A stretch of DNA of 64,000 nt from Eustoma russellianum (lineage: Eukaryota; Streptophyta; Magnoliopsida; Gentianales; Gentianaceae). The stretch's first letter is position 1; each line of letters starts with the position of its first letter. The stretch is from contig AP025056.1 of NCBI GenBank assembly GCA_036186865.1, positions 32,166,365 through 32,230,364 of the forward strand, written 5' to 3'. Under the pieces are notes generated by a model. The model worked only from the letters and a program-made list of their open reading frames with translations, had not been told where the DNA came from and ran no database searches. The translations under genes were made by a program, and so were the position numbers. This document shows, piece by piece, positions 44,122-55,237 of the stretch.

Positions 44122-45756
44122 CTATGAGAAATTCGTTCTTTTATATTGCCTTCGTGTGGTGATACCCCTATCCAAATCACCTATGACCAACTCGTGTGGG
44201 TGAGAACTTTTATGCTTGAATGATCTAGGAAGGTTGGAGACATCTCCTCCAACTTCCTCATGATAACTTTCTGAAAGTGACGTATCATCATTGTTTAGAT
44301 GATTTTCATTTTCCGGAATAGGAGATGCATTTTCCAACATTTTGTGTATCAACAAGATGAGTATAAGAATCATTTCTATTCGACTCACTAAGTTCATACA
44401 CACAAGGTGGAGGAGTACCTTCAATAGGTTCTACTCTCAAGTCAATGAAGATGTTTCCATTTGGAGACTTATCAACAATTTCTTGTTGATGAGCAATCGT
44501 TGGAATATCTTCAATAATTTTTTCTTGAGGAGCAACATCATCATTTTTTTTCACAATCCTCATTAAGTTTAGGCTCGTCATTAAGTGACTCGTTAAACTT
44601 AACATGGATTGATTCTTTCACCTTTTGACTCTGTTTGTTGAAAACACGAAATGCTTTACTATTTGAGGCATAACCTAAAAAGATACCTTCATCCGCTTTG
44701 AGGTCAAGTTTGTCCAAAGTGTCCTTGGTGTTAAGTATGAAACACTTACAACCAAACATTTTGAAATGCCCAATGTTGGGAACTTTACCATTCCAAAGCT
44801 CATAAGGTGTCACATTTAGATATGGTCTCAAGTATACATGATTAATCACATGGCAAGCGGCATTTACCGCTTTGGCCCAAAAATATTTGGGCAAATCGAA
44901 CTTATTGCTCTACACTTTTCTTGTAGAGTTTTATTCTTTCGTTCGGCTACACCATTTTGTTGTGGAGTTTTAGGTGCCAAAAGATCATGAGAGTATCCTT
45001 TGGATTCACAAAATCTTTCAAACTCACCATCAAACTCACCACCACGATCACTTCAGATGGTTTTAATGGTGTCACCCATGTGATTCTCTAATCGTCTACT
45101 CAAGTTTATAAACTCACTACATGCATCATTTTTCTTAGCAAGAAACATCACCCATGTATAACGAGTATAGTCATCTACTACCACGAAGCTATAATGTTTA
45201 TCACCCAAACTCTTTGTTCCAACATCCCCATACAAATACATATGTAGTAATTGTAGGGGTTTGGAGGTGGATATATTTGTTTTTGGTTTAAAGCTTGTTT
45301 TCATAAGCTTTGCCTTTTGACAAGTGTCACATAAGTCATGGTTTTCGAAACTCATTTTCAGAAGGCCTCAGACCTTATTATTTTTGCAAATAAATTTAAA
45401 CGTTTTGAAACATACGTGTCCGAGACGTCTATGCCATAGTTGTGTCAAATCATTTTTAGCAACTAGGCAAGATACATTTTGTGAAACCAAATCATTGATG
45501 CTAAGTTTGTAAATGTTTTTGAATCTCAAAGCTTCAAATAAGATAGTATTATCCTTTTTCACAACACACTTTGTTTTCAAAAACGTAACCTCATAATTAG
45601 CATCACATAGTTGACTGACACTTATCAAGTTAAACTTTAATCCTACAACATATAGAACATCACTAAGAGAGAAGGAAATGTTACCCACAATACTGTGTCC
45701 TTTGATTTGGCATTTGCTACCTCCAAAGTGGACAATTCCGTCATCTTGGAGAGTGA
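44122..45756 (-). pseudogene. copia GAG-pre-integrase and integrase
   Basis: 45368-45688 holds QLWHRRLGHVCFKTFKFICK (GAG-pre-integrase). 45053-45355 continues with CDTCQKAKLMKTSFKPKTN and HMYLYGDVG, where tyrosine replaces the first catalytic aspartate of the usual HMDL block. Just downstream SDRGGEFDGEF carries the second aspartate, preceded by TGA where CGA (Arg) is usual. 44541-44894 holds KMFGCKCFILNTKDTLDKLD and FRVFNKQSQKVKESIHVKFN, and 44122-44605 the linker. It is split from the protease by the solo LTR at 45757. Confidence 0.82.
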
Positions 45757-45974
45757 TGTTAGTTTATAAAATGTTTTGATGATACAAAAAGATGTTTTAA
45801 AAGGACTAAGATGAAATTTCATATCTTAAGTTCGAAGCAAAATTGATGTAAACATATGCGAGACGAAAAATCTCTCATGAATCGGATGAAGGTTACATCA
45901 GCCCCTCAAGAGATCCATGTGAAGCTTGGTAAATATGTAAGCACTCAGATCCAAGTCATACTCTCAGCCAAGAG

Positions 45975-46250
45975 ACGTAGATCGATTGACGTGTATCTGA
46001 GAGACGTCGATCTCTCAGTTAAGCATACGTCGATCGATCGACGTATAACTGAGAGACGTCGATCTCTCAGCTTCAGGTATGTCGATCGATCGACATACAT
46101 CTGAGAGACGTCGATCTCTCAGCCTAATGACGTCGATCGATCGACATCATTCTGAAAGACGTCGATCTCTCAGCTAGGCTGACGTCGATCGATCGACGTC
46201 TGACTGAGAGACGTCGATCTCTCAGCTCTGGTACGTAGATCGATCGACGT
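45975..46250 (+). repeat. Two-palindrome array with 52 bp period in solo LTR
   Basis: Six copies of an ACGTCGATCGATCGACGT-type perfect palindrome start at 45975, 46027, 46079, 46130, 46182 and 46233 (steps 52, 52, 51, 52, 51). Between them sit five copies of a second palindromic block with stem CTGAGAGA/TCTCTCAG and middle CGTCGA. The array is about 270 bp upstream of the TATA box. Confidence 0.92.
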
Positions 46251-46521
46251 CTCCAGGATTCAAAAATTTTCAAACGTTGGAACAAAATCCAAGGGAGATC
46301 TATGATATTTTCTCTCTCCAATCTTGCTCAAATTTCTTGTGGACTTTAACCCAACATACTACATGCTTCCTTGACTATTTTAACCATGTCTAAGATTCTC
46401 TAGGGTGGCTATCCAAGATCAAATCATTACATAGGGTGGCTAAAGACTATTTGGGCACTATCTTGACATTTTTGAAGATGAAAACTTGGTGGTGAGCCTC
46501 AAAAACGTGGTGAACTTCATC

Positions 46522-46529
46522 TATAAATA
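46522..46529 (+). promoter_or_regulatory. TATA box of solo LTR
   Basis: TATAAATA in the same context as at 9311 (cttcatctataaatag), at the expected U3/R position. Confidence 0.65.
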
Positions 46530-47175
46530 GAGGAGGCTTGGATGGAGCAATCACACACTTTCAACATCATCTAGCTTCATTTTCCATTGTTGTATATTTC
46601 TCTCATAGTTGTAAATTTATTTAAAGCTTGTCTAGCTTTTCTTTGATCTTCATTATTGTATATTGAGAGAAAGAGAGTCAAGCACAAGAGGAACCATAAA
46701 TATTTGATCTCTTTCTTGTGCTTAGACTTGTGAGAAAGTGTGAACCTTACTATATTTCTTCAACCCACTGTGAGAAGTTCTTGAGGGAACTTTTGTTGAA
46801 GTTGTGAGGAAGCAAGAAGTTGTTTTTGCTAAGAGCTGTAGTTGCTGTAGTTGCACAAGTGTGTTTTGTGCAAGAAGTTGCTGTTGTTGTGGCTTACACT
46901 AAAGTGTTAGTGTAAGTGTTGTTGTGGTTGTTCTTATTGTTCATAATAAGAAGAGTAGTTGTTGAAAATCCACTTTGGAAACAAAGTGGTAGTGGAGTAG
47001 AATCATTTACGATTCGAACCACTCTATATCCGGTGTACTCATTCACTACTTCTCATCTCCCATTCTTGCTCTGATTTTGAATATCTTTTTGAGTTGAGCA
47101 AACGAGAAAATTCTGCAAAATAGCCAAACACTCTATTCACCCCCCTCTAGAGTGTATTTCGGACCTAACAAGTGA

Positions 47176-49120
47176 GTCTATGGAAGAGACTTTTGTCTCC
47201 CGTCATAGGGTTGAAACACCCACTGTCCACGACCCATTTGACCTTCTTGTCGTCGCTTTGTCTATTGAGTGCTAGGGCCTGCAAATGAACCATATGATAT
47301 TGGTACCCTTTTTGTTTTGGGTCCTTGAAGGTTAGTTATCTTCATTTTGCCTTTCGGCACCCACACAAGATTCTTATTATTCTTAGATCTACATACTCTT
47401 TCTACATGACCTTTCCTATTATAATAAAAGCATGTAGGGGTATGTTTGTGTGAATGTGTATGCTTGTGCATTGGCACATTCCGTGATTCCTTTTTAGGGA
47501 CAACCTTACTTTGAATCAAAGAAGGTTTTTGTTTCACGGATTCAACCAAAGGTTTTGACACCATTGGTGTGTTTGCCTTTCCTTTAGGCATGTGCCTTTG
47601 TTTCTTCAAGGAGGTTTTAGACTCATTGACAACTTGTGCTTGTTCCCCTTGATCTACTCTTCTTAGATGCATACATGGCACTAGGTTTGATTTTATTTTT
47701 GTGCGGAATGGATGCATCCTTTTTAGTACATCCTTTTGAAGAGTCTTTTTCTTCAAAAGGCTTTGAGAAGATGAACTTGATTTCATCAAGTCATGCTTCT
47801 CATTTAGTGCAATCACATGCATGGTCAATAAAATATCATGCTCTAGTTGCAATGCAATGTGATTCTCTAACGTGTCATTGTATTCATTTAAACATGCTCT
47901 AAAGTCTTTTTTGACACGTTTATACTTTAAATCTAAAAAATCATTTTCTTGAAATAAATCATCTTTTTCATCTATCAATCTATAGTGAGATGAAATATTG
48001 CATACCTCCATGTCATCGTCTATGGCTATGAGTGCGTAGAACTCCTAGTCTAGATCGTCATGGATGACCCTGTGAGAGCTAGGTTTTCGTTGTTGTCATT
48101 CTCGCTTTCGGACCCAGACAAGATACTCCCCCAATGGACTACCTCCGCTTGCAAAGCCTTCTTCCGTTGGTAGATGGCTTTCTTGTCTTTGGGTTGCGGC
48201 TCCTTCATCTGACAATCCTTCATGAGGTGACCAAGTTTTCCACACTTGTAGCATTTATTTACTTGGTCTTTCACTTTGTCCTTGGAGAAATTGTCTTTGA
48301 TGAACCTCTTGCCTTCATCCTCATTCTTTCTTGCGAATCTTCTAAATATTCGGACAAGAAGTCCGACTCCATCATCCGACTCTTCCGATTCGTATGCGAG
48401 CGCCTTTGACGAGCTTCTTATGGGGTCATTCTTCTCTTGAGCTTCAAGATGAATCTCATAAGTGATGAGATTCCCGTAAAGCTCATCCAAGGTAATATTC
48501 TATAGATCCTTGGACTCCTCGATGGTCGTTACCTTTGCATTCCATTATCTTCCTAAACTTTTTAGGAAGCAATGGTTGAGATCCTCTTGCTCTATCTTTT
48601 TGCCAACCGCCATGAGAAGGTTGACAAGCTTAGTAAATCTTTGGATAGACTCTTCAATCATCTCACCTTTAGGGACATTAAAATTGTAAAATTGCTTGAT
48701 GAGTTGTCTCCTCTTGGCCTTTCTTACTTGAGATGTTCCTTCATGGATCATCTCCAACTTGGTCCAAGCTTCATATGCAGATTGGACTCCTTGGATTTGA
48801 GCTCTCTCATTTGGTGAAAGAGAGCTATTCAAAATAGCAAGAGCTTTGCTATTTATCGCAAAATGCAACTCCTCCTTCGGAGTAGGATCATCAACATCAA
48901 AGGGAATGGTGGAACCTTTTGACACTTCTCCCCAAATACGATACCCACAAGAACGCAAATATGTTTCCATGTTGGACTTCCATAGTGGGTAATTTAGAGG
49001 GTCAAACATGGGGACTTTGACATGGACACTAGAAATAGAAGGGAGTAGTGATTCTTGCCTTCTTCTTCTAGAGGCATCACCACTAGGGGAACTAGCATCA
49101 TCATAACTAAAGGGATCCAT
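47176..49120 (-). pseudogene. copia gag with two zinc knuckles, and protease start
   Basis: Gag starts MDPFSYDDASSPSGDASRRR at 49120 and carries KVPMFDPLNYPLWKSNMETY and KALAILNSSLSPNERAQIQG (open to 48545). 48050-48490 holds CYKCGKLGHLMKDC, an intact CX2CX4HX4C knuckle. 47262-48011 is a long helical segment with a second, decayed knuckle CFYYNRKGHVERVC. Near 47200 WVVDSGCFNPMTGDKSLFHR is the aspartic protease active site; the solo LTR interrupts just after it. At least two frame changes. Confidence 0.85.
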
Positions 49121-49168
49121 ACTTTGAAGATCAAATCTTGCTATTTGAACTCAAATACTCAAGATTTT

Positions 49169-49180
49169 GCTTTGATACCA
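49169..49180 (-). promoter_or_regulatory. Primer binding site (tRNA-iMet)
   Basis: On the minus strand TGGTATCAAAGC follows the 5' LTR end after two bases. One base differs from the usual TGGTATCAGAGC. Confidence 0.85.
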
Positions 49181-49182
49181 AT

Positions 49183-50614
49183 TGTTAGGTCCCTTAAAAC
49201 ACACTAGAACGGAGGTTGAATAGTGCCTTCACTAAGTATGGATATTTTCTTGGATATTTTTTGTTTTTGAGTGCAACCAATACTTGGATGTGTTCTTGAG
49301 AAGAATAAAACTTTGCAGAAGAATAAAAAACACAAGTATGTATAGATATTCAAGTCAAATAACTCTACTCCTCTACCTTCTTGATTTTTCACAAGAAGGA
49401 TTTTGAATGGGGATTGTTATTTTTATGGGGGGAAACAACAATCAAAGTGAAATCAAAATACAAAGAAAACTAGGCAACTTGCCTAGACCACAACCAAGAA
49501 AACTAACTCCTTGAAGTCTAGCCTCCAAAGAACTTCTTTGCCCTCAAAGAATTCTTGTAGGGGGTATAGTACCACCACACTATCAACTAACCCTCCATTG
49601 TCTAGATTTCTTAAACAAGAAGCACCCTTGCTTCTTGACCAATAATCTACACTTGGCCTCTCACAATCTTCACTCAACAAGAAGAACACTCTTCTTCTTT
49701 ACAATACAACTCTCACAAATAAAGTAAAATCACAATACAACTATTTTGAGAGCTTGAGCTTTGAGAGAAACTTGAGAGCTTGAATGGTAGAAAGTTTTTG
49801 AAGAAAGAGATGAAACCCTTGTTTTAACCTTCTTTGAATTTCCAGCCGTTTGAAAATGTTTGCAGAGCCAATAATAGACTTTGTCTTCTTGTGATAACAT
49901 GTCCTCATCATTGGAGATCTTCTTTTGGACGGTTGCAAGCTTTTTGGAGAAACTTCTTGTTGAAAGCTTAAAGAAGAAAGATCATTTCTTCAAGGATGAG
50001 AAAGAGAACCTATGAAAATAGTACTAAAAGAGAGGGTACAAATGTCAAGTGAGCATTAGAAAACAAGGCATAAGACGTTTGTGGCGTTGGTCACATGAAG
50101 CGCCTTATCTGTTTAATGAACATGCGTTCAATGTGACATGGAGCGCTTCATATGAAATTGAACAGGCGTTCGATGTCACATAAAGCTCTTATATGTGCAG
50201 CTGAATGCGTTGGAAGTCACATGAAGCGTTTATTCTCAGCTTTCATGCTTGTTCGAAGTGGTTCTGACTTTTATCAGAAAGTTGCTTGGTGTACGTGTCC
50301 ATTTTGGAAGAAAAAGTACTTTTGACTTAGTAGTACACATGAAGCAGTTGTTCAAGCGTTCAAAGTGTACTGCATTTTTCTTCACACGCATGAAGCGCCT
50401 AATGTAGTCGTTCGAAGTGTACTGGAATTCAACCACATCATTTGAAGCGCCTTATGTAGACGTTCGAAGTATACTGATTTCCAGAGCCTTCACATGAGGC
50501 GCCTTATGTAGGCGTTCGAAGTATACTGACTTTCAGACATTTAACATTAGACGCCTTATGTAGGTGTTCGAAGTATCAAATGTGCAAATCATCAAAACTT
50601 AACTTATTCCAACA
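49183..50614 (-). repeat. 5' LTR of the complete copia element
   Basis: 1432 bp partner of 38907-40330, with the same U3 array of GCGCC/GGCGTT units (50095-50580). It is followed by the target duplication CTAAA. Confidence 0.95.
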
Positions 50615-50619
50615 CTAAA

Positions 50620-52623
50620 TGTCTTATGGGAAAGAAAGTAATGATATCATAGTATATAAATACAAATCTAAATAGTAAATTTTTGGCTTGATCAATTATT
50701 TAAGTCAGCGAAAAGGGAACATTAAAAGTTAACGTTTAATGTTGCTAAGACAAATATCGAGGCTTTTAATGTTGCTAACACAAATAATGAGGCTTTTACG
50801 TTTTCATGAGATCTTGTCGTGGAAACAGTCTCTTACCGTGGAAACAGTCTCTTTCCGTGGAAAATCTCTTACACAAAGTATAGATTAATGTTGCTTAATG
50901 TTGCGAAACAATCCGACCCCTCCTTAAACTCTGTACAAACGTGGGAGTATAGTGGACAGAAAAGTACTGTTTTATATTCGTGACATTTCATAGTGTCTCG
51001 TACGAGTAATTCTTTGTGGGAAAACAACTGCTCAAATCCAGCCATCGACGCACTTCTACTATCAAGAAAACAAAAGCAGCTGTATTCTAGAATGCATCAA
51101 CCTCAGCTGATCGATCGTGAAATGAAGAGAAACCTTAAATCTAACAAGCGAAAACAGCGAAAAGATACTGATGTAAAAGAAGCTAATGAAACCTTCCACA
51201 TTGACAGAAAGTCTTCTTTTTGTGTTGAAATAAATCCCGGGAAGAAATTATCAAATCCAGAAGCTATGACAAAGACGGCCATAATACATTAAGTATTATA
51301 AAAGTCTTTTATTGGCTGGAGGTCACAAGTTCAAATTCGGTACTCATTTTACTTTTTTGCCCCTTCAAATTACTGGGGTGGACTTTATATGTATGAAATT
51401 AATAGTGTTCGATGTATGGATGGGAATAGAGTCTCTAGAGGAGGAGTGTGGAAACTAAGTCCCAGTCGAGCTAAGTTAAACTACCGAACTGAACTCACCC
51501 AGAATGGCAGACCTGACTGGGCAAGCAAATGAAGACAGATAATAAAGACAAACTAATGTATGGCCGAGCTGAACTAATACCGAGCAGAGGTGAAACACAA
51601 CAGAAGGGCTAAAGATCACAAAGGAAAAATGCTAAGTAGATGTGACGAAGTGAAGCACAAGACTCAGAAGGCCGAACTGTTGCACTTAGTTGAATCTGTA
51701 AACTTAGTTATTTTTACTGTACAAAGCAGAGCTGCATTGGTAACTAGCCGTTACAACAGACGTTATAGTTTACGGTAGATAAACATTAACCACTGCGCAA
51801 GTAGTAAAAGTAGTCGTTAGAATTATTTTCTTACCCTTTATAAAAAGAAAACTACTATGTACATTTTTTTCAACTTGAATGGAAATTAATTCCTTCAATC
51901 TCAACAAAAAGATTATTATTTTGGTAAATTTCACCATGTCAATAATTTGGGATGGTCGCATAAAGCAGCGTTGGCTTTCGGCTTATCTAAAGTCTTCAGC
52001 TCACACACGAAAGAAGAAACGGCCATTAAATTCTTCCCTATAACTACCCTCACCCATGAATAAATGCTCTTTAGAACTGTTCATATAGCTTCGTCCATTT
52101 ATAGTTTTCTTGTTTTTCAAAATCCTCATATTGTTTCAACCCATTGATGTATGCACTTCGTTTCTCATTTTCTCCCATTTTCTAAGTAACTATAAGTCTT
52201 TTTTGTTATAAAAAATATAAACATTGATTAATAGACAATTTAGCTGTTGCTTTCTCTGAAAAGCTAAGATGTCTTCAGAATTTCCTAATTGAAAGACAAT
52301 GTTAACATCGTTTTTGGATATGTCAACTGTGACATTAGCTAAATATTAAGATTGACGCGCTATGAGAACAGCATAAAGCATATTTTGATAATTTGTTTTG
52401 ACTAGTTTCCGTTCCCTAGCGACTATATTTTATTCGGAGACTGTGAGAAATTAATCAATCACTTAAAAAAAAGAAAAAAAAGTTTAAAAAAGAAAGAGAA
52501 ACTAAAATAAAGCAACTAATTGTTCAATAGCTTATTAACATTAAAAGGGGAAAAAGTCGAAAAAATTGAGCCAGCCGAGCTAAGATTCTACATGGCTCAG
52601 GGAGCCGGTCGTCTCTGTGAAGC
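50620..52623. other. Unassigned DNA between copia and chromovirus
   Basis: No gene was recognised. Two short tandem repeats lie at 50735-50800 (30 bp unit aatgttgctaa.acaaata..gaggctttt, twice) and 50815-50870 (19 bp unit ccgtggaaacagtctctta, about three times). A 99-codon plus frame at 50993-51292, lysine-rich with NLKSNKRKQRKD, has no recognisable family. 51311-51350 (ggtcacaagttcaaattcgg) resembles a Pol III B box but no A box was found. An A-rich tract lies at 52463-52505. Confidence 0.4.
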
Positions 52624-53320
52624 TGTAGCGCCCCGACCCGGACAGCGGAATCCGAACCGGTACACCCGTTTTAGCTTACTGAGAAGACTACAAGACGTCT
52701 CATCTCTCGAATACACATCATCGGTGACGTAAGAGAAATAAGCGCGGAAACATATCATGCCAATCTAAACATCGAATTACTACGTCCAAGACAACGTGAA
52801 TACCCAATGTATATGGTCGCAGCCATCTAAAACCTCCCATGAATAACAAAATAAACTGAAACAAACGCAAAACAGTTTCAGCTCGCTAATCACTCCTCAA
52901 CAAGGTCTAGGCATCCCATTCTGCCCACTCGCTATCATCCTCGATAAAGATCATGTCATACTCAGGTTCTCCTGTATCACAAAGGCAGTACCCTTAGCGA
53001 AAACGCTAGCAAGTAACCCGCTTATAAGACATACGGGATCAACACATGGCAAGACATGAGTAATAGGTAATTCAAGGGAATTGTGGGACACATGTCTTGT
53101 AAACTTCCAAATATAGAAATGAGTCACGTAATAGCAAGAACAGCAATTCAAAATGCAATTAACAAATCAATATCAATCAATTAACGTGAGCATTCATTCC
53201 ACAACGACTCTCGTGATGCGTGTCCAAATATGCACTACACTACACAATCACATATGCATGAACCTTTTCTTTTCAAATCAATGCAATGCATGTCACAATG
53301 TCCGGTTCCTAACTCATTTC

Positions 53321-53599
53321 CTTGTAACGCACCCCGGCTTATATTTCCATCCCGGTTAACGTTACAAGCTCATATGCTCTGTGATGCACCTCGGCTTATA
53401 TTTCCATCCCGATTAACATCACAGATCTCGTAAAACTCTACAATGCACCTCGGCTTAAATTTCCATCCCGATTAACATTGTAGAGGACTTTATACCCTGT
53501 AACGCACCCCGGCTTATATTTCCATCCCGGTTAACGTTACAGTCTTTTGTGTCCTGCAATGCACCCCGGCTTAAATTTCCATCCCGGTTAACATTGCAG
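53321..53599 (-). repeat. Five tandem covarying hairpin units in chromovirus LTR
   Basis: Units lie at 53321-53368, 53378-53425, 53436-53485, 53497-53542 and 53554-53599. Each has perfect outer arms of 8-10 bp that differ between units (CTTGTAACG, TCTGTGATG, CTCTACAATG, CTGTAACG, CTGCAATG, each with its own complement). A common inner part carries a 4 bp stem CCGG/CCGG or TCGG/CCGA and a loop around cttatatttccatc. Symmetry means the element RNA, from the minus strand, folds the same way. Confidence 0.95.
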
Positions 53600-54095
53600 T
53601 TCACCTTCGCAAATCTGTGCCGAAGCACATCTCTTTTTCAAAACTTTATGCAATGCACGTGCCATGATGCAAGACTCCTTATTTCAATCACACTTTTCGT
53701 TCACATACGCAATTCACATTCACATGCGCAAGTACAAGTAACACACAAGAGTTCACTAGCTTATTCGTCAACACTTAGACTTCAACTAGCACATCAACAC
53801 TTAACCTTGATTCTAAAGTTCACAACCCAACGAGAGCATCCCTAACTTTCCTTCATTGAGCTCTAAGACACCTTGTACGTTCATTTCCTAACCCTCCTAA
53901 GTCACTCCCGTTGAAACTCGGTTCGAGAACCCATTGAAGACACCAATATTGATTCACCATCCTAGATCATGTTCCCAAGACTTAGACTATCGTTAATCAG
54001 GTCTTAAGAAGCCTCTAAGGTCACCCAAGGGCTTCCCGAACTTCCCTCTTTCTTCCTCTATTTTTCCACAAAACTGATGGACTTCATCCCCTACT

Positions 54096-54340
54096 TCGAT
54101 CGATCGATGTCCAGCTGAGGACATCGATCCCTCCACTTCGATCGATCGATGTCCAACTGGGGACATCGATCTCTCAGACTCACCCAACATCGATCGATCG
54201 ATGTCCTTCTGAGGACATCGATCTCTCAAGCTTCCCTACATCGATCGATCGATGTCCGTCTGGGGACATCGATCTCTCAGCCTGCGCCTACATCGATCGA
54301 TCGATGTCCAACTGGGGACATCGATCGATCGATGTCCACG
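54096..54340 (-). repeat. CGATCGATCG palindrome array in chromovirus LTR
   Basis: TCGATCGATCGA starts at 54096, 54138, 54190, 54241, 54293 and 54321 (steps 42, 52, 51, 52, 28). Between them are copies of ggacatcgatctctcag. The architecture matches the copia solo LTR at 45975. Confidence 0.93.
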
Positions 54341-55192
54341 ATTCCAGAATAGCACTTTGCAGTTTCTGCAGAATCTCAACACCGTTCAATTCCAAACTTT
54401 ATGCCAACCAATCCAAGCCTAATCCCTGCTATCATTCATGCTTAAACTAAAGATTCAACGCTACACACATCGCAAACAAGATTCAAGCCTGGTACGCCCT
54501 TTTTCCAACCTCATCAATTCCAAAAAAAATCCCACCTTTTTCCTTCCAACCTTCACAGCAACAAAATCACAATAAGAAGAGATTCAAGGGATAGGGATTT
54601 GCATGATTTCACATAATCAACAACAACAACGAATGCTTTTTCATATACATTGGCCAAATCTCGAACCCAAAACACATAGATCATATACAAATAATCACTA
54701 CACGAAACTACTGCATGGTGATCCGATTTGATAACAAAATAGGCCAGTTTTCTTTCACAAATCGTAAGAACTTATAAGAAAGTTACTTGCCTTTGATTCT
54801 ACGAAAGCGGATTGAAGATCAGACGAAGAATGGATTGAGGATCTTGAAGTTCTTCTCTAGTGTTGGGAGGAGGGGAAATCGCCTATGGGAGATAATGGAG
54901 AAAGGCGTCGGTTTGTTTTTGATAAGGAGAGAAACTGACGCTTTGTCAGTTTTGATATGGGAAGGGAAAGTTTGTTGTTTCTAAATTATATCTATTCTCT
55001 ATTTATCTTAAAGGATAAACTTAATTATTTAATTCTAAATTAAATATAAATAATTTCTAATATTAAATTCCCCCCATTCATTTCTAATTAATCCTCATAT
55101 TAATGCCTACTTAATTTCCGTTGACCGTCATTAGTTCCCGTAAAATCTTTCTTGGTCTTTTAATTACCCTACGGAGGGTGCGGGGCATAACA

Positions 55193-55207
55193 TTCCACCC
55201 TCCTTAC
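55193..55207 (-). promoter_or_regulatory. Polypurine tract of the chromovirus
   Basis: On the minus strand TAAGGAGGGTGGAA lies directly before the 3' LTR start TGTTATGCCCC. Confidence 0.85.
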
Positions 55208-55237
55208 AAAAAGTTTCGTCCTCGAAACTGGCGTACC

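Larger units (their letters stand above)
45757..47170 (+). repeat. Solo copia LTR nested in the complete copia element
   Basis: 1414 bp from TGTTAGTTTATAAAATG to GGACCTAACA, flanked by AGTGA on both sides (45752-45756 and 47171-47175). It interrupts the host element between protease and GAG-pre-integrase, in the opposite orientation. Its right part is nearly identical to the truncated LTR at 8850-9970. A solo LTR is left when two LTRs recombine. It holds a palindrome array (45975-46250) and a TATA box (46522). Confidence 0.93.
38907..50614 (-). mobile_element. Complete copia element (SIRE/Maximus-like) with extra ORF and nested solo LTR
   Basis: LTRs at 38907-40330 and 49183-50614, both TGTT...AACA, are flanked by the 5 bp duplication CTAAA (38902-38906 and 50615-50619). 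The element is read leftwards: primer binding site, gag with two zinc knuckles, protease, integrase, reverse transcriptase, RNase H, a 42 bp repeat array, an extra ORF and a polypurine tract. The total is 11.7 kb, or 10.3 kb without the nested LTR at 45757-47170. The LTRs differ at several percent of positions by eye, so the insertion is older than the chromovirus on the right. The coding region has frameshifts and stops. Lineage is inferred from size, LTR length, two-knuckle gag and extra 3' ORF. Confidence 0.92.
52624..55192 (-). repeat. 3' LTR of the chromovirus, 2569 bp
   Basis: Bounded by TGTAGCGCCCCG and GGGCATAACA and pairs with 61599-64000. It contains five covarying hairpins (53321-53599) and a CGATCGATCG array (54096-54340). 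Confidence 0.95.

Noticed and set aside
51311..51350. tRNA-derived SINE or tRNA gene
   Set aside because: Only a weak B-box-like ggtcacaagttcaaattcgg; no A box, no foldable cloverleaf, no SINE tail found.
53321..53599. CRISPR-like array (regular repeats with spacers)
   Set aside because: Units are hairpins with changing arms inside a plant LTR, spacers are too short and similar, and there are no cas genes.
53993..54352. Open frames rich in CPSRDIDRSM-like repeats in the chromovirus LTR (both strands, also at 62968-63410, 8755-9163 and 45856-46321)
   Set aside because: They are read-through of the CGATCGATCG palindrome array, occur in several frames on both strands, and lie in LTRs; no coding signal.
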